Positions 16,545 through 24,756 of a stretch of 64,000 nucleotides of DNA are shown here, piece after piece. This DNA is from an uncultured Lachnospiraceae bacterium (GTDB lineage Bacteria; Bacillota; Clostridia; Lachnospirales; Lachnospiraceae). The position numbers and the translations under genes were made by a program. The DNA lies in contig CACYNO010000001.1 in the NCBI GenBank assembly GCA_902775895.1, forward strand, positions 434,001 through 498,000, in the 5' to 3' direction. The stretch's first letter is position 1; each line of letters begins with the position of its first letter. The notes beneath the pieces were generated by a model that saw only the letters and a program-made list of their open reading frames with translations, was not told where the DNA came from and did not search any database.

Positions 16545-17463
16545 GCAGTTTTTCCGCTTCCTGTATGTCTTTTTGCATCTGATCATACAATCTGTTAACT
16601 GAATCAAATTTAATCTCTTCCCTTATATGATCATGCAAATAAACATAAAATTTCTCACCGTAAGTTTCTTTTTCCGGTGTGAACTTTAAAAGATGTGTCT
16701 CTACGCTTATCTTTTTGTTATCTATTACGGTTGGACAGACACCTATATTAGTGACAGCATTATACTCTTTACCCTCTAAAACAGCTTTTGATGCGTATAC
16801 CCCGAATGGCGGGATCAGCTTTTCCGGAGACGGGTAAAGATTAACGGTAGGTACTCCTATTTCCCTTCCTTTCCTTTTTCCGGATTCGGTGATCCCTTCT
16901 ATAAGATAATCATAGCCCAAAAGATCGTTTGCTTCTTTAAGATTTCCTTCTTTGATAAGATTCCTGATACGTGTTGAACTTATCTGGTCACCATCCGCTT
17001 CTTCCTTTTTCATAACGGTAAGATTATACCCGTATTCCATCTGTGCAACGGAGAGATCTTTTACACTTCCTTTCCGGTCTTTACCGAAACAAAAGTCATC
17101 TCCCACGGTAACGGAAGACGCATTAAGCATGTCGCCTAAAAAGAAATCTATAAAATCTGCAGCGCTCATGTTTTTTAAAACCTCTGTAAACTCAAGTACC
17201 ACAAGAACATCCACACCCGACTTTTCCATGATATGGCATTTTTCTTCAAACGTGGTGAGCAGACGCATACCGTCTCCGCCGGTGTTTTCAGCGTTTTTAA
17301 ACGTTATCACACATGACAAAAGACCGGCATACCTTGCATATCTTACGGTTTCATCTATAAGTTTCCTGTGTCCAAGATGAACACCGTCAAATTTACCTAT
17401 TGTTACAGACGTCCCAATTCCGGCATCAAAATTATCAAGTTCATCGGCTTTAATAACTAACAA
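16531..17463 (-). CDS. ribF: Bifunctional riboflavin kinase / FAD synthetase RibF
   Basis: RibF turns riboflavin into FMN and then FAD. The N-terminal nucleotidyltransferase domain has GKFDGVHLGH at 23-32 and a later SSTRIRNLIKEG segment. The C-terminal riboflavin kinase domain shows GREIGVPTVNL and the VYLHDHIREE segment. At 310 residues it is full length. The likely start is TTG at 17463, preceded by GGGAG, directly after the truB stop. It is the last gene of the rimP-nusA-infB operon; no terminator is visible between it and the rpsO promoter. Confidence 0.95.
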   Translation of the reverse strand: MLVIKADELDNFDAGIGTSVTIGKFDGVHLGHRKLIDETVRYARYAGLLSCVITFKNAENTGGDGMRLLTTFEEKCHIMEKSGVDVLVVLEFTEVLKNMSAADFIDFFLGDMLNASSVTVGDDFCFGKDRKGSVKDLSVAQMEYGYNLTVMKKEEADGDQISSTRIRNLIKEGNLKEANDLLGYDYLIEGITESGKRKGREIGVPTVNLYPSPEKLIPPFGVYASKAVLEGKEYNAVTNIGVCPTVIDNKKISVETHLLKFTPEKETYGEKFYVYLHDHIREEIKFDSVNRLYDQMQKDIQEAEKLLAKP

Positions 17464-17464
17464 T

Positions 17465-18358
17465 TCAATTTCTCCCGAAAAAATATCTCAGTTTGAATTT
17501 TCCTTCATCGTGTGTATAAACACCAACAAAGCTTCCTAAAGAATCATAAACTCTGTACATATCGGCTTTTTGATCAGGCTCTTCCGAAAACATATTTCTA
17601 AAAAGACTGTTTCCGTTATACAGCAATTTATTATATTCTCCGGATACCGTAAGCTTCGGGTATCCGGAAAAAAATCTGTCTGTACTGATGATCATATCAT
17701 CTATACGGGACTCTTCAACGGTACTTTTTATCTCTTCAAGCCTGAAACAATCATCAAGTTCAAAACCACCGGACTTGGTTCTGAGAAGTTCCTTCATACA
17801 TGCTCCGCATCCCAGCTTCCCGCCCGCGTCATCAATAAGTGTCCTTATATACGTTCCTTTTGAACAATCTACAGTAAAGTCCACGACATCGTTATTTATA
17901 TCATGAATGACAATATCATATATATGCACATGCCTGGACTTTCTTTCAACCTCAATACCCTGTCTGGCTAGATCACACAGTTTTTTCCCGTTTACCTTTA
18001 GCGCAGAATACATAGGGGGCGTTTGATCGTAATCACCGATAAAAGATAAAAGAGCATTTTTTATCTTTTCAGAATCTTTTTCCGGATGAGCTTCAGATAT
18101 AACATTACCGCTTATATCCTGTGTGTCCGTTCTCACACCTAAAAGCATCTGCGCCCTGTATTGTTTGCCGGAATCAGTCAGGTTTTGCACGATCTTAGTA
18201 GCGTTACCCAGACAAACGGGAAGTACCCCGCAGGCGTCAGGGTCAAGAGTCCCGGTATGACCTATCTTTTTTTGATCAAGTATCTTCCTTAAGCACGCAA
18301 CTACATCAAAAGATGTATACCCTTTTTCTTTGTATACGGGCAGGATTCCGTTATACAT
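17465..18358 (-). CDS. truB: tRNA pseudouridine-55 synthase TruB
   Basis: TruB makes pseudouridine 55 in the T loop of tRNAs. The chosen ATG at 18358 gives 297 residues starting MYNGILPVYKEKGYTSFD, which matches the family N-terminus. Upstream in-frame codons lie inside nrnA and look spurious. The catalytic Asp39 is in GHTGTLDPDACGVLPV. The start overlaps the nrnA stop by eight bases. A C-terminal extension of the PUA-like region is present but of normal size. Confidence 0.95.
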   Translation of the reverse strand: MYNGILPVYKEKGYTSFDVVACLRKILDQKKIGHTGTLDPDACGVLPVCLGNATKIVQNLTDSGKQYRAQMLLGVRTDTQDISGNVISEAHPEKDSEKIKNALLSFIGDYDQTPPMYSALKVNGKKLCDLARQGIEVERKSRHVHIYDIVIHDINNDVVDFTVDCSKGTYIRTLIDDAGGKLGCGACMKELLRTKSGGFELDDCFRLEEIKSTVEESRIDDMIISTDRFFSGYPKLTVSGEYNKLLYNGNSLFRNMFSEEPDQKADMYRVYDSLGSFVGVYTHDEGKFKLRYFFGRN

Positions 18359-19310
18359 CAGCCTTTTCCTTTTCATCTTTAACGTATTTAAAAACGGATT
18401 CAAGTATCTCATCATATCCTTTAAATGATGAAAAGCCGGCTGCTCTTACGTGACCACCGCCACCGTATGACTCGGCCAGTCTGCTTACATCGATCATTTT
18501 CTTTGATCTCAGACTCACCTTCTTTGCCCCGTCTCCCGGATATATGAATACCGCTATCTCTACACCGCTGGTGAGCCTCAGCTGCTCAACAATACCACCG
18601 AGATCTGAAGGCTTGGCCTTTACAGACTCCACATCCTCCGGCGTAAGTATTGAATAAATACCAAATCCCTCATCAAACATGACACTTTTTGACAATGCAA
18701 TACCCAACGCTTTTGAAGCCTCAAAAGAACGGGCATAAAATGAATTATCGATGATAGATGTAAAATCAAAGCCATAATTAATTAGCTTACCGGCAATACT
18801 TAAAGTCTTATCAGATGTGCATTCATACTTAAAAACGCCGGTATCATGGATAATCCCGGTATAAAGACACTCGGCAACATCTTTTGTGATCTTGTCTTCC
18901 TCAAGCAGTCCGTATAACACTTCACACGTTGAACTGGCTTCAGGCTGTATCTCATTAACATCAGCAAAGGAACCTGCATTGCTCACATGGTGGTCAATAC
19001 AGACTTTTTTCTTTGATGTTTCATACATTTCAGCAAAGGGCTTGATCCTGTCTATAGTCGCACAGTCAAGTACAAAAAATACATCAAATTCCGCTCCCTT
19101 GACCGGCTCATGTTTTATCTCGTTTATACCATTCAGATAATCAAAAGCCGGGTCTGTGTATTCAAGAAAAAGAACGGGCTCAACATTTTTAAAATTCGTC
19201 TTTATGTAGTTAAAAAGTGCAAGTGTAGATCCAGTACAGTCTCCGTCAGGTCTTACATGACCGGTTATACCCACAGTTTTAACGTTTTCAAGAATCGCTT
19301 TCAGATTCAT
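18351..19310 (-). CDS. nrnA: DHH/DHHA1 phosphoesterase NrnA (nanoRNase / pAp phosphatase)
   Basis: NrnA-type enzymes degrade very short RNAs and dephosphorylate pAp; related proteins also cleave pApA made from c-di-AMP. The 319-residue product has GHVRPDGD at 17-24, Asp82, the DHH triad at 106-108 and a C-terminal DHHA1 segment GGGGHVRAAGF. AAGGAG precedes the ATG, which overlaps the rbfA stop by 23 bases. Position between rbfA and truB is usual in Firmicutes. It could act together with the cdaA product in c-di-AMP turnover, but that is inference. Confidence 0.93.
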   Translation of the reverse strand: MNLKAILENVKTVGITGHVRPDGDCTGSTLALFNYIKTNFKNVEPVLFLEYTDPAFDYLNGINEIKHEPVKGAEFDVFFVLDCATIDRIKPFAEMYETSKKKVCIDHHVSNAGSFADVNEIQPEASSTCEVLYGLLEEDKITKDVAECLYTGIIHDTGVFKYECTSDKTLSIAGKLINYGFDFTSIIDNSFYARSFEASKALGIALSKSVMFDEGFGIYSILTPEDVESVKAKPSDLGGIVEQLRLTSGVEIAVFIYPGDGAKKVSLRSKKMIDVSRLAESYGGGGHVRAAGFSSFKGYDEILESVFKYVKDEKEKADV

Positions 19311-19674
19311 TTAACTGCTCCTTATCCTTCATTGCATCATCGATCATCTTAGACATCTTTACACCATACGCTATTGAATCATCGGCAACAAAGGTTATCT
19401 CCGGGGTATTTCTCAGATTAACGTTCTCCGCCAGCTTTTTTCTTATAAAGCCCACGGCACTTTGAAGCCCTTCGATGGTTTCCCGTAACTGATCTTCGTC
19501 ACCAAGGACGCTTATATATGCCTTACAGGTTTTAAGATCAGGAGCCACATATACGTCTGTCACGCTGGTCATCTCAGACACTCTCGGATCCTTGATCTCT
19601 GTCCGTATTATATTACTAAGCTCTCTATGTACTTCATTGTTGATGCGTACATTTTTTATGCTGTTTTTACGCAT
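19288..19674 (-). CDS. rbfA: Ribosome-binding factor A
   Basis: RbfA binds 30S precursors and helps 16S rRNA maturation. The 128-residue protein has the KH-like fold pattern with RINNEVHRELSNIIRTEIKDPRV, a TDVYVAPDLKTCKAYISV strand segment, and RNTPEITFVADDSI near the end. It follows infB by 15 bases in the usual order. Confidence 0.95.
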   Translation of the reverse strand: MRKNSIKNVRINNEVHRELSNIIRTEIKDPRVSEMTSVTDVYVAPDLKTCKAYISVLGDEDQLRETIEGLQSAVGFIRKKLAENVNLRNTPEITFVADDSIAYGVKMSKMIDDAMKDKEQLNESESDS

Positions 19675-19689
19675 ATCATTCTCCCGTGA

Positions 19690-22194
19690 TCAATTCCTTG
19701 GTATTTCAAACATCTCGGATGCCTCAACGATATCGCCTTCTGCGATGTCGTTAAAGCCTTCAAACACAAGACCGCACTCGGTCCCGCCTTTAACCTCTCT
19801 GACTTCATCCTTAAAATGCTTCAAAGATGCGATAGGACCGGAGAAGATTTCCTCACCGTCGCGGGTAATTTTAACAGTCGATTTTGCAGTGATCCTTCCA
19901 TCGGTAACAATGGCACCTGCGATATTTCCCACACCTGATGCCTTAAAGATCATCTTGATCTCAGCATGTCCGATCACTCTTTCCTCATAGATCGGCTCAA
20001 GCATTCCCTTAAGAGCCGCCTCAACATCATCAATGGCATCATAGATAACATTGTATAATCTGATATCCACGTCTTCAGTATCAGCGGTATCCTTTGCCTG
20101 ATTATCAGGTTTAACATTAAATCCGAGGATGATGGCATTAGACGCAGAAGCAAGGATAACATCAGACTCATTGATGTTACCGACACCTCCGTGAATGATC
20201 TTTACCACCACTTCGTCATTAGAAAGCTTCTCAAGACTCTGTTTTATTGCCTCTACAGAACCCTGTACATCCGCCTTAACGATTATCTTTAACTCTTTGA
20301 GGGTTCCTGCTTTGATCTGGTCAAAAAGATCATCAAGAGACATTCTGTTTCTGCTCTTATCCACCATCTTTTTCTTTTCTTCTGAAACAAAAGTGCCCGC
20401 AAAGCTTCTTGCCTCTTTTTCATTACCGAACGCCATAAGGATTTCTCCTGCATTCGGCACCTCGTTAAGACCAAGTATCTCAACCGGAGTGGAAGGCCCG
20501 GCTTCCTTGATCCTTTTCTGATGATCATTTAACATCGCACGGATCTTACCGAAGGATGATCCTGCAGCAATGCTGTCACCCACATGAAGGGTACCTTTCT
20601 GGATAAGGGCAGTAGCCACAACACCGCGGCCTTTATCAAGCTCTGCCTCGATAACGATACCTCTTGCCATTCTCTTTTTGTTAGCCTTAAGTTCAAGAAC
20701 ATCTGCAGTAAGCATGATCATCTCAAGAAGATCCTCGATACCTTCTCCGGTATGAGCTGATACAGGACAAAACACAGTAGTTCCGCCCCACTCTTCAGGA
20801 ACAAGTTCATGCTCCATCAACTCCTGTTTTACCTTTTCTACATTTGCCGTAGGCTTATCAATCTTGTTGACGGCAACAATGATCTCAACACCTGCTGATT
20901 TTGCATGGTTGATAGCCTCTACTGTCTGAGGCATAACGCCGTCATCTGCCGCAACTACCAGTATAGCGATATCAGTTGACTGGGCACCTCTCATACGCAT
21001 TGATGTAAAGGCCTCATGACCCGGTGTATCAAGAAATGTAATAGGCCTTCCGCTTGCGGTCTTGACCTGATACGCACCTATCTTCTGTGTGATACCTCCG
21101 GACTCTTTATCTGTAACATTTGTTTCTCTTATGGCATCAAGAAGAGATGTTTTACCATGGTCTACATGTCCCATTACGGCAACGACCGGCGGACGTTCTG
21201 TCATCTTGCTTTCATCTTCTTCTTCCTCTTTCAGAAGTTCAGCGATAACATCGACCTTTTCTTCCCTGTCGCAAAGGCAGTCATATTCAAGAGCGATCTC
21301 TTCTGCCGTTTCATACTCGATCTCCTGATTAATGGTAACAACCTGACCTTTAAGAAAAAGATCCTTAACAAGCTGACTAGGCTGTTTCTTAAGCATGTCC
21401 GCCAGTTGCTTTATGGTCAGATAGTCGGGAAGTATCAGGTGCTTAATAACCTCTTCCTTTTTCTTTGGTTTTTCTATCGGGTGTTCGGCCTTTAAGTTTT
21501 CCTTTTCTTTATCTTTTGACTTGTTTTTGTCTTTATGCTTTTCGTGCTTACCGTGCTTTTGATCAGAGTAATTAAGATTTTCTCTCTCCTCTTTTTTGGA
21601 TTCGTATTCCTTCTTTTTGTCACCTCTGCGGTTTCTTTTATCACCGAAAGACTGACCGCCTTCAGGAGCAGGTTCTGCAGCCGGCTTAAATCTCTGCTTT
21701 TCTTTAACCTGAACCTGTGATTCTCTGGTCTCCTGTTTTTTAAAGGGTGCTTCTTTCTTTTCAGTTCTTTCGGTTGTCTGCACAACAGGCTGAACACGAT
21801 GTGGCTGCTTCTGTCTGTTAAAGACTTTTCTGTTGTCTTCCCTTTTATTTTTGTCACTGTTTTGCGGAAAGTACAACTGGGATATCTTATGCTTTTTTTC
21901 CTTGGGAGCAGCGTCAGTCTTCGCCTCTTTCTTTTTTTCAGAGACTTTGCCTTCTTTCTCTTTTTTATCTTCTTTTACATGTTTTTTAGTTTCTTCAGGC
22001 TTAACGTCTGCTTCTTTTTTCTCCTTTGCGGGTTCCTCAGATTTTTTATCCCCTGAAAAATTTGCTCTTACTCTTTTTTCTTCTTCTTCACTGAGACCGT
22101 TTACGGGTCTGTAGGTCTTTTCAGCAGTATTAAGCATTTGAATTATCTCAGCGGAAGAAATATTTAGTTCTTTTGCTAATTCATGAATCCTCAT
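19690..22194 (-). CDS. infB: Translation initiation factor IF-2
   Basis: IF-2 places initiator tRNA on the ribosome. The 834-residue protein has an N-terminal IF2N helix domain (MRIHELAKELNISSAEII), a long low-complexity Lys/Glu linker to about residue 250, a second IF2N-like domain (LTIKQLADMLKKQPSQLVKDLF), and the GTPase with GHVDHGKTS near 340, DTPGHEAF and NKID. Beta-barrel domains and the fMet-tRNA-binding C-terminal domain follow. The ATG is 19 bases after the ylxQ stop. Confidence 0.98.
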   Translation of the reverse strand: MRIHELAKELNISSAEIIQMLNTAEKTYRPVNGLSEEEEKRVRANFSGDKKSEEPAKEKKEADVKPEETKKHVKEDKKEKEGKVSEKKKEAKTDAAPKEKKHKISQLYFPQNSDKNKREDNRKVFNRQKQPHRVQPVVQTTERTEKKEAPFKKQETRESQVQVKEKQRFKPAAEPAPEGGQSFGDKRNRRGDKKKEYESKKEERENLNYSDQKHGKHEKHKDKNKSKDKEKENLKAEHPIEKPKKKEEVIKHLILPDYLTIKQLADMLKKQPSQLVKDLFLKGQVVTINQEIEYETAEEIALEYDCLCDREEKVDVIAELLKEEEEDESKMTERPPVVAVMGHVDHGKTSLLDAIRETNVTDKESGGITQKIGAYQVKTASGRPITFLDTPGHEAFTSMRMRGAQSTDIAILVVAADDGVMPQTVEAINHAKSAGVEIIVAVNKIDKPTANVEKVKQELMEHELVPEEWGGTTVFCPVSAHTGEGIEDLLEMIMLTADVLELKANKKRMARGIVIEAELDKGRGVVATALIQKGTLHVGDSIAAGSSFGKIRAMLNDHQKRIKEAGPSTPVEILGLNEVPNAGEILMAFGNEKEARSFAGTFVSEEKKKMVDKSRNRMSLDDLFDQIKAGTLKELKIIVKADVQGSVEAIKQSLEKLSNDEVVVKIIHGGVGNINESDVILASASNAIILGFNVKPDNQAKDTADTEDVDIRLYNVIYDAIDDVEAALKGMLEPIYEERVIGHAEIKMIFKASGVGNIAGAIVTDGRITAKSTVKITRDGEEIFSGPIASLKHFKDEVREVKGGTECGLVFEGFNDIAEGDIVEASEMFEIPRN

Positions 22195-22213
22195 ATACTC
22201 TTTTCCTTTCTTT

Positions 22214-22510
22214 TCAAATTTTCAAGATCGCATCTGCGATTCCTTTATCAAGCACGGCTGCTACCGCCCTGTATTCCTTACCTATGGAATGTCCCAACTC
22301 CTCTTTCGTCAGCACCTCAATTAAAGGTACTCCATAGTGTTTACATTTATTATTAAAAAGCTTTTTGGTATTACCTGAGGCATCACCGGCGACTATAACC
22401 AGTTTTGCCTCTCCGCTCCTGACGGAGGCTTCTGCCGCGAACTCTCCGCTTACAAGCTTACCTGCTTTTTGTGCTATTCCGATCATTGACCGTAATCTGT
22501 CAGGTTTCAA
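22214..22510 (-). CDS. L7Ae-family RNA-binding protein YlxQ
   Basis: A small RNA-binding protein of the L7Ae/L30e/YlxQ family, with IGIAQKAGKLVSGEFA, the KLVIVAGDASGNT segment and a VPLIEVLTKEELG loop. The frame stays open to 22516, but TTG at 22510 has AAGGAG at seven bases and is the more likely start, giving 98 residues. It overlaps the ylxR stop by 11 bases and precedes infB, the standard nusA-ylxR-ylxQ-infB order. The family binds kink-turn-like RNA; its cellular target here is unknown. Confidence 0.88.
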   Translation of the reverse strand: MKPDRLRSMIGIAQKAGKLVSGEFAAEASVRSGEAKLVIVAGDASGNTKKLFNNKCKHYGVPLIEVLTKEELGHSIGKEYRAVAAVLDKGIADAILKI

Positions 22511-22769
22511 CAGCAAACTCCTTGTTCAGCATCTCATATGTACCATCAGGTATCTTACATTTAAAGGAACGTTCCAGTGTTTTTTTCGACTCAGCTTTTT
22601 TTATACATTCTGCATCGTTGCACATATATGCGCCTCTGCCGTTTAACTTCCCTGTCTTATCGATAAGGATGTCACCGTCTTTTGTTTTCACGATCCTTAA
22701 AAGTTCTCCCTTTTCTTTCATTTGACCACAGCATATACACATACGCTCATGGCATTTTTTACTGTTCAT
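22500..22769 (-). CDS. YlxR-family (DUF448) protein
   Basis: An 89-residue YlxR-family protein with the signature ERMCICCGQMK and the later GRGAYMCNDAECI segment. The frame extends further upstream inside nusA; the ATG at 22769 overlaps the nusA stop by 11 bases and fits the family N-terminus (MNSKKCHERMC). YlxR proteins are thought to bind RNA and have been described as nucleoid- or RNase P-associated regulators in some species. Its place between nusA and ylxQ is conserved in Firmicutes. Confidence 0.88.
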   Translation of the reverse strand: MNSKKCHERMCICCGQMKEKGELLRIVKTKDGDILIDKTGKLNGRGAYMCNDAECIKKAESKKTLERSFKCKIPDGTYEMLNKEFAVET

Positions 22770-24057
22770 CTTTTCTTTCTTCTGACTCATCTTCCAACTC
22801 TTTGTCTTCTTCCGGATTACCGGCCTGTTCTTCGTCTGTATCTTCTTCAGACTGTACGTCCGGCTCTTCTTCATCAGGCTCATTATCAATAATCTCTTCG
22901 CTTACCTGAGCTTCCTGAACATCCTCAGTTTCATCTGCATCTTCATCCGGTTCGGTATACTGATCGTCATCCGCCATCTCTGTAAAGTCTTCTGCCTGGG
23001 ACTCACTCTTGATATCGATACCATATCCTGTAAGCTTAGCGGCAAGCCTGACATTTTGCCCGGCTTTACCTATCGCAAGAGACAACTGCTTGTCCGATAC
23101 CACAAGCTGTGCTTTTTTCTCATCCTCATCAGCGATGATAGATACTACTTTTGCAGGACTTAATGCGTTTACTATAAGCTGCGCAGGATTTTCATCCCAT
23201 GTGATAATGTCTATCTGCTCATTCCCCAGCTCATTTACTATGGTCTTTACGCGCTCGCCGTTTCGTCCAACACATGCGCCTACGGGATCCACACTCGGAT
23301 CATTGGATACAACCGCCATCTTTGTTCTGGAACCGGCTTCCCTTGCTATTGCCTTTATCTCCACCAGCCCGCTCTGAATCTCCGTAACCCCTTCTTCAAA
23401 TAGTCGTTTGACAAGTAAAGGGGAAGTTCTTGATACACGTATTATGGTTCCTCTTTTTTCTCTCGTAACAACCTCGGAGACAACAACCCTAATCCTGTCA
23501 CCGCGCTCATATCTTTCACCCGGGACCTGTTCATCTACCCTGAGGTCGGTCTGTGTCTTACCTATATCAAGAAGTATATTACCCTTATCATCTATCCTCT
23601 GGACAATACCTGTTATGATATTTCCTTCTTTGTCTTTGTACTCTTTATATAACGCTTCCTTTTGTTCTTCTCTGATTTTTTGAACTATGGCGTTTTTTGC
23701 GGCCTTTGAAGCGGTCCTTGTAAACTCGTCCGTTTTAAATTCCACTTCGATAACATCACCGGGCTTGGCATCTTCTTTTATCTTTTTAGCACTTGACAGT
23801 TTTATATCTTTATCATTGTAATCATGTTCAATGTCTAATTCGGCATCATCCACAACTGTTCTGTCAGCAAATAAATGAAAATCCCCTGTTTCTCTGTCAA
23901 CAACAACCCTGCAGTCCTGGGATTCCTCTTTGGAATTTCCGTACTGGGCTTTGTACTCTTCCCTGAGCGCCTTTTCTATGGTGTCAAACATTGTTTCTTT
24001 GCTTATTCCCGCTTCAATCTCAAGCGCTTCTACCGCGCTGATAAGATCTTTATTCAT
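22759..24057 (-). CDS. nusA: Transcription termination/antitermination factor NusA
   Basis: NusA binds RNA polymerase and controls pausing, termination and antitermination. The 432-residue protein has the N-terminal polymerase-binding domain, an S1 domain (GIVQRIDDKGNILLDIG), and KH1/KH2 domains with the SNDPSVDPVGACVGRNG and LSLAIGKAGQNVRLA signatures. A long acidic tail runs from about residue 355 to the end (Asp/Glu-rich with Ser). Such a tail is longer than in Bacillus NusA and is probably disordered. Its start overlaps the rimP stop by four bases. Confidence 0.97.
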   Translation of the reverse strand: MNKDLISAVEALEIEAGISKETMFDTIEKALREEYKAQYGNSKEESQDCRVVVDRETGDFHLFADRTVVDDAELDIEHDYNDKDIKLSSAKKIKEDAKPGDVIEVEFKTDEFTRTASKAAKNAIVQKIREEQKEALYKEYKDKEGNIITGIVQRIDDKGNILLDIGKTQTDLRVDEQVPGERYERGDRIRVVVSEVVTREKRGTIIRVSRTSPLLVKRLFEEGVTEIQSGLVEIKAIAREAGSRTKMAVVSNDPSVDPVGACVGRNGERVKTIVNELGNEQIDIITWDENPAQLIVNALSPAKVVSIIADEDEKKAQLVVSDKQLSLAIGKAGQNVRLAAKLTGYGIDIKSESQAEDFTEMADDDQYTEPDEDADETEDVQEAQVSEEIIDNEPDEEEPDVQSEEDTDEEQAGNPEEDKELEDESEERKDEQ

Positions 24058-24530
24058 TTTTCCTCCTCCACATATGCAAGTCTTATATATGCTAATTTCT
24101 TTTTGTCAAAAGTTTTCTTTATATGATCATCCGTTTCAACGGTTATTTCCTTTTCGGTGTAAGAATCCAGTACTGCTTCAAAAACGTCGCATCCGTCTTC
24201 TTTTTCAAAAAGCTTAAATTCAACTCTCTTACCGATACTTCTTTCAAAATCCTTTGTCTTTTTTAAAGGTCTTGTAAGCCCGGGAGAGCTGACTTCAAAA
24301 ATGTATTGTTCATCAATATAATTCTTCTCATCGAGTATCACGTTGAATTCCCTGCTGACTTCCTCGCAGTCATTGATTGTTATCCCGCCGGGTTTATCAA
24401 TGTATACCCTCAGATAATGATCCGAACCCTCTTTTACAAAGTCCACATCAACCAGTTCAAAACCTTTGTCATTTATTATGCCTTCTATAAGATCTGTCGT
24501 AATTCTTTCTATCTCTTCCTTTTTTTTCAA
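24054..24530 (-). CDS. rimP: Ribosome maturation factor RimP
   Basis: RimP is needed for 30S maturation. The 158-residue protein has the family segments GFELVDVDFVKEG, LRVYIDKPGGITINDCE and VSSPGLTRPLK. The start is TTG at 24530 with GGAAG upstream; no ATG fits the conserved N-terminus. It is the first coding gene of the nusA-infB operon. A tRNA-Glu gene and its terminator lie just upstream, and I see no separate promoter in the 27 bases between the hairpin and the start. Confidence 0.95.
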   Translation of the reverse strand: MKKKEEIERITTDLIEGIINDKGFELVDVDFVKEGSDHYLRVYIDKPGGITINDCEEVSREFNVILDEKNYIDEQYIFEVSSPGLTRPLKKTKDFERSIGKRVEFKLFEKEDGCDVFEAVLDSYTEKEITVETDDHIKKTFDKKKLAYIRLAYVEEEK

Positions 24531-24557
24531 ACAACCACTTCCTTTGTCATTACCACC

Positions 24558-24588
24558 AAAAAGAGTGGACCTTCCGGCCCACTCTTTT
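24558..24588 (-). terminator. Hairpin between tRNA-Glu and rimP
   Basis: AAAGAGTGG and CCACTCTTT arms, extended by partial inner pairing, form a stem around 24571-24575. On the minus strand it ends in five T (complement of 24558-24562). It would end the tRNA-Glu transcript, but it also lies between the tRNA promoter and rimP, so partial read-through may feed the operon. Confidence 0.75.
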
Positions 24589-24607
24589 CATAAATCTCCA
24601 GTTGCAA

Positions 24608-24679
24608 TAGCTTGTAGGGGAGTCGAACCCCTGTTTCCGCCGTGAGAGGGCGGCGTCTTAACCACTTGACCAACAAGCC
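24608..24679 (-). tRNA. tRNA-Glu, anticodon CTC
   Basis: A 72-base cloverleaf on the minus strand. The acceptor pairs GGCTTGT with ACAAGCT (first pair G-U), the anticodon stem CCGCC/GGCGG holds loop CTCTCAC (anticodon CTC), and the T stem is AGGGG/CCCCT around TTCGACT. The discriminator is A and no CCA is encoded. It sits between the YfhO-type gene and rimP. Confidence 0.95.
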
Positions 24680-24698
24680 GTAATTAACGTACTTGAAT

Positions 24699-24727
24699 AC
24701 TATACACATAAAAAAAAGAAAATGCAA
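24699..24727 (-). promoter_or_regulatory. Candidate promoter of tRNA-Glu (and possibly rimP operon)
   Basis: On the minus strand TATAGT (complement of 24699-24704) lies 20 bases before the tRNA. A poor TTGCAT -35 box (complement of 24722-24727) is 17 bases further up and falls inside the terminator hairpin of the upstream gene. The -10 box is convincing, the -35 box is not. Confidence 0.45.
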
Positions 24728-24737
24728 GTGCATTTTC
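24711..24737 (-). terminator. Intrinsic terminator of the YfhO-type operon
   Basis: A perfect 9-bp stem (GAAAATGCA at 24718-24726, TGCATTTTC at 24729-24737) with a two-base loop, followed on the minus strand by seven T. It lies about 20 bases after the stop of the YfhO-type gene. Confidence 0.85.
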
Positions 24738-24756
24738 TCTTTTAAATTGATTTTTT

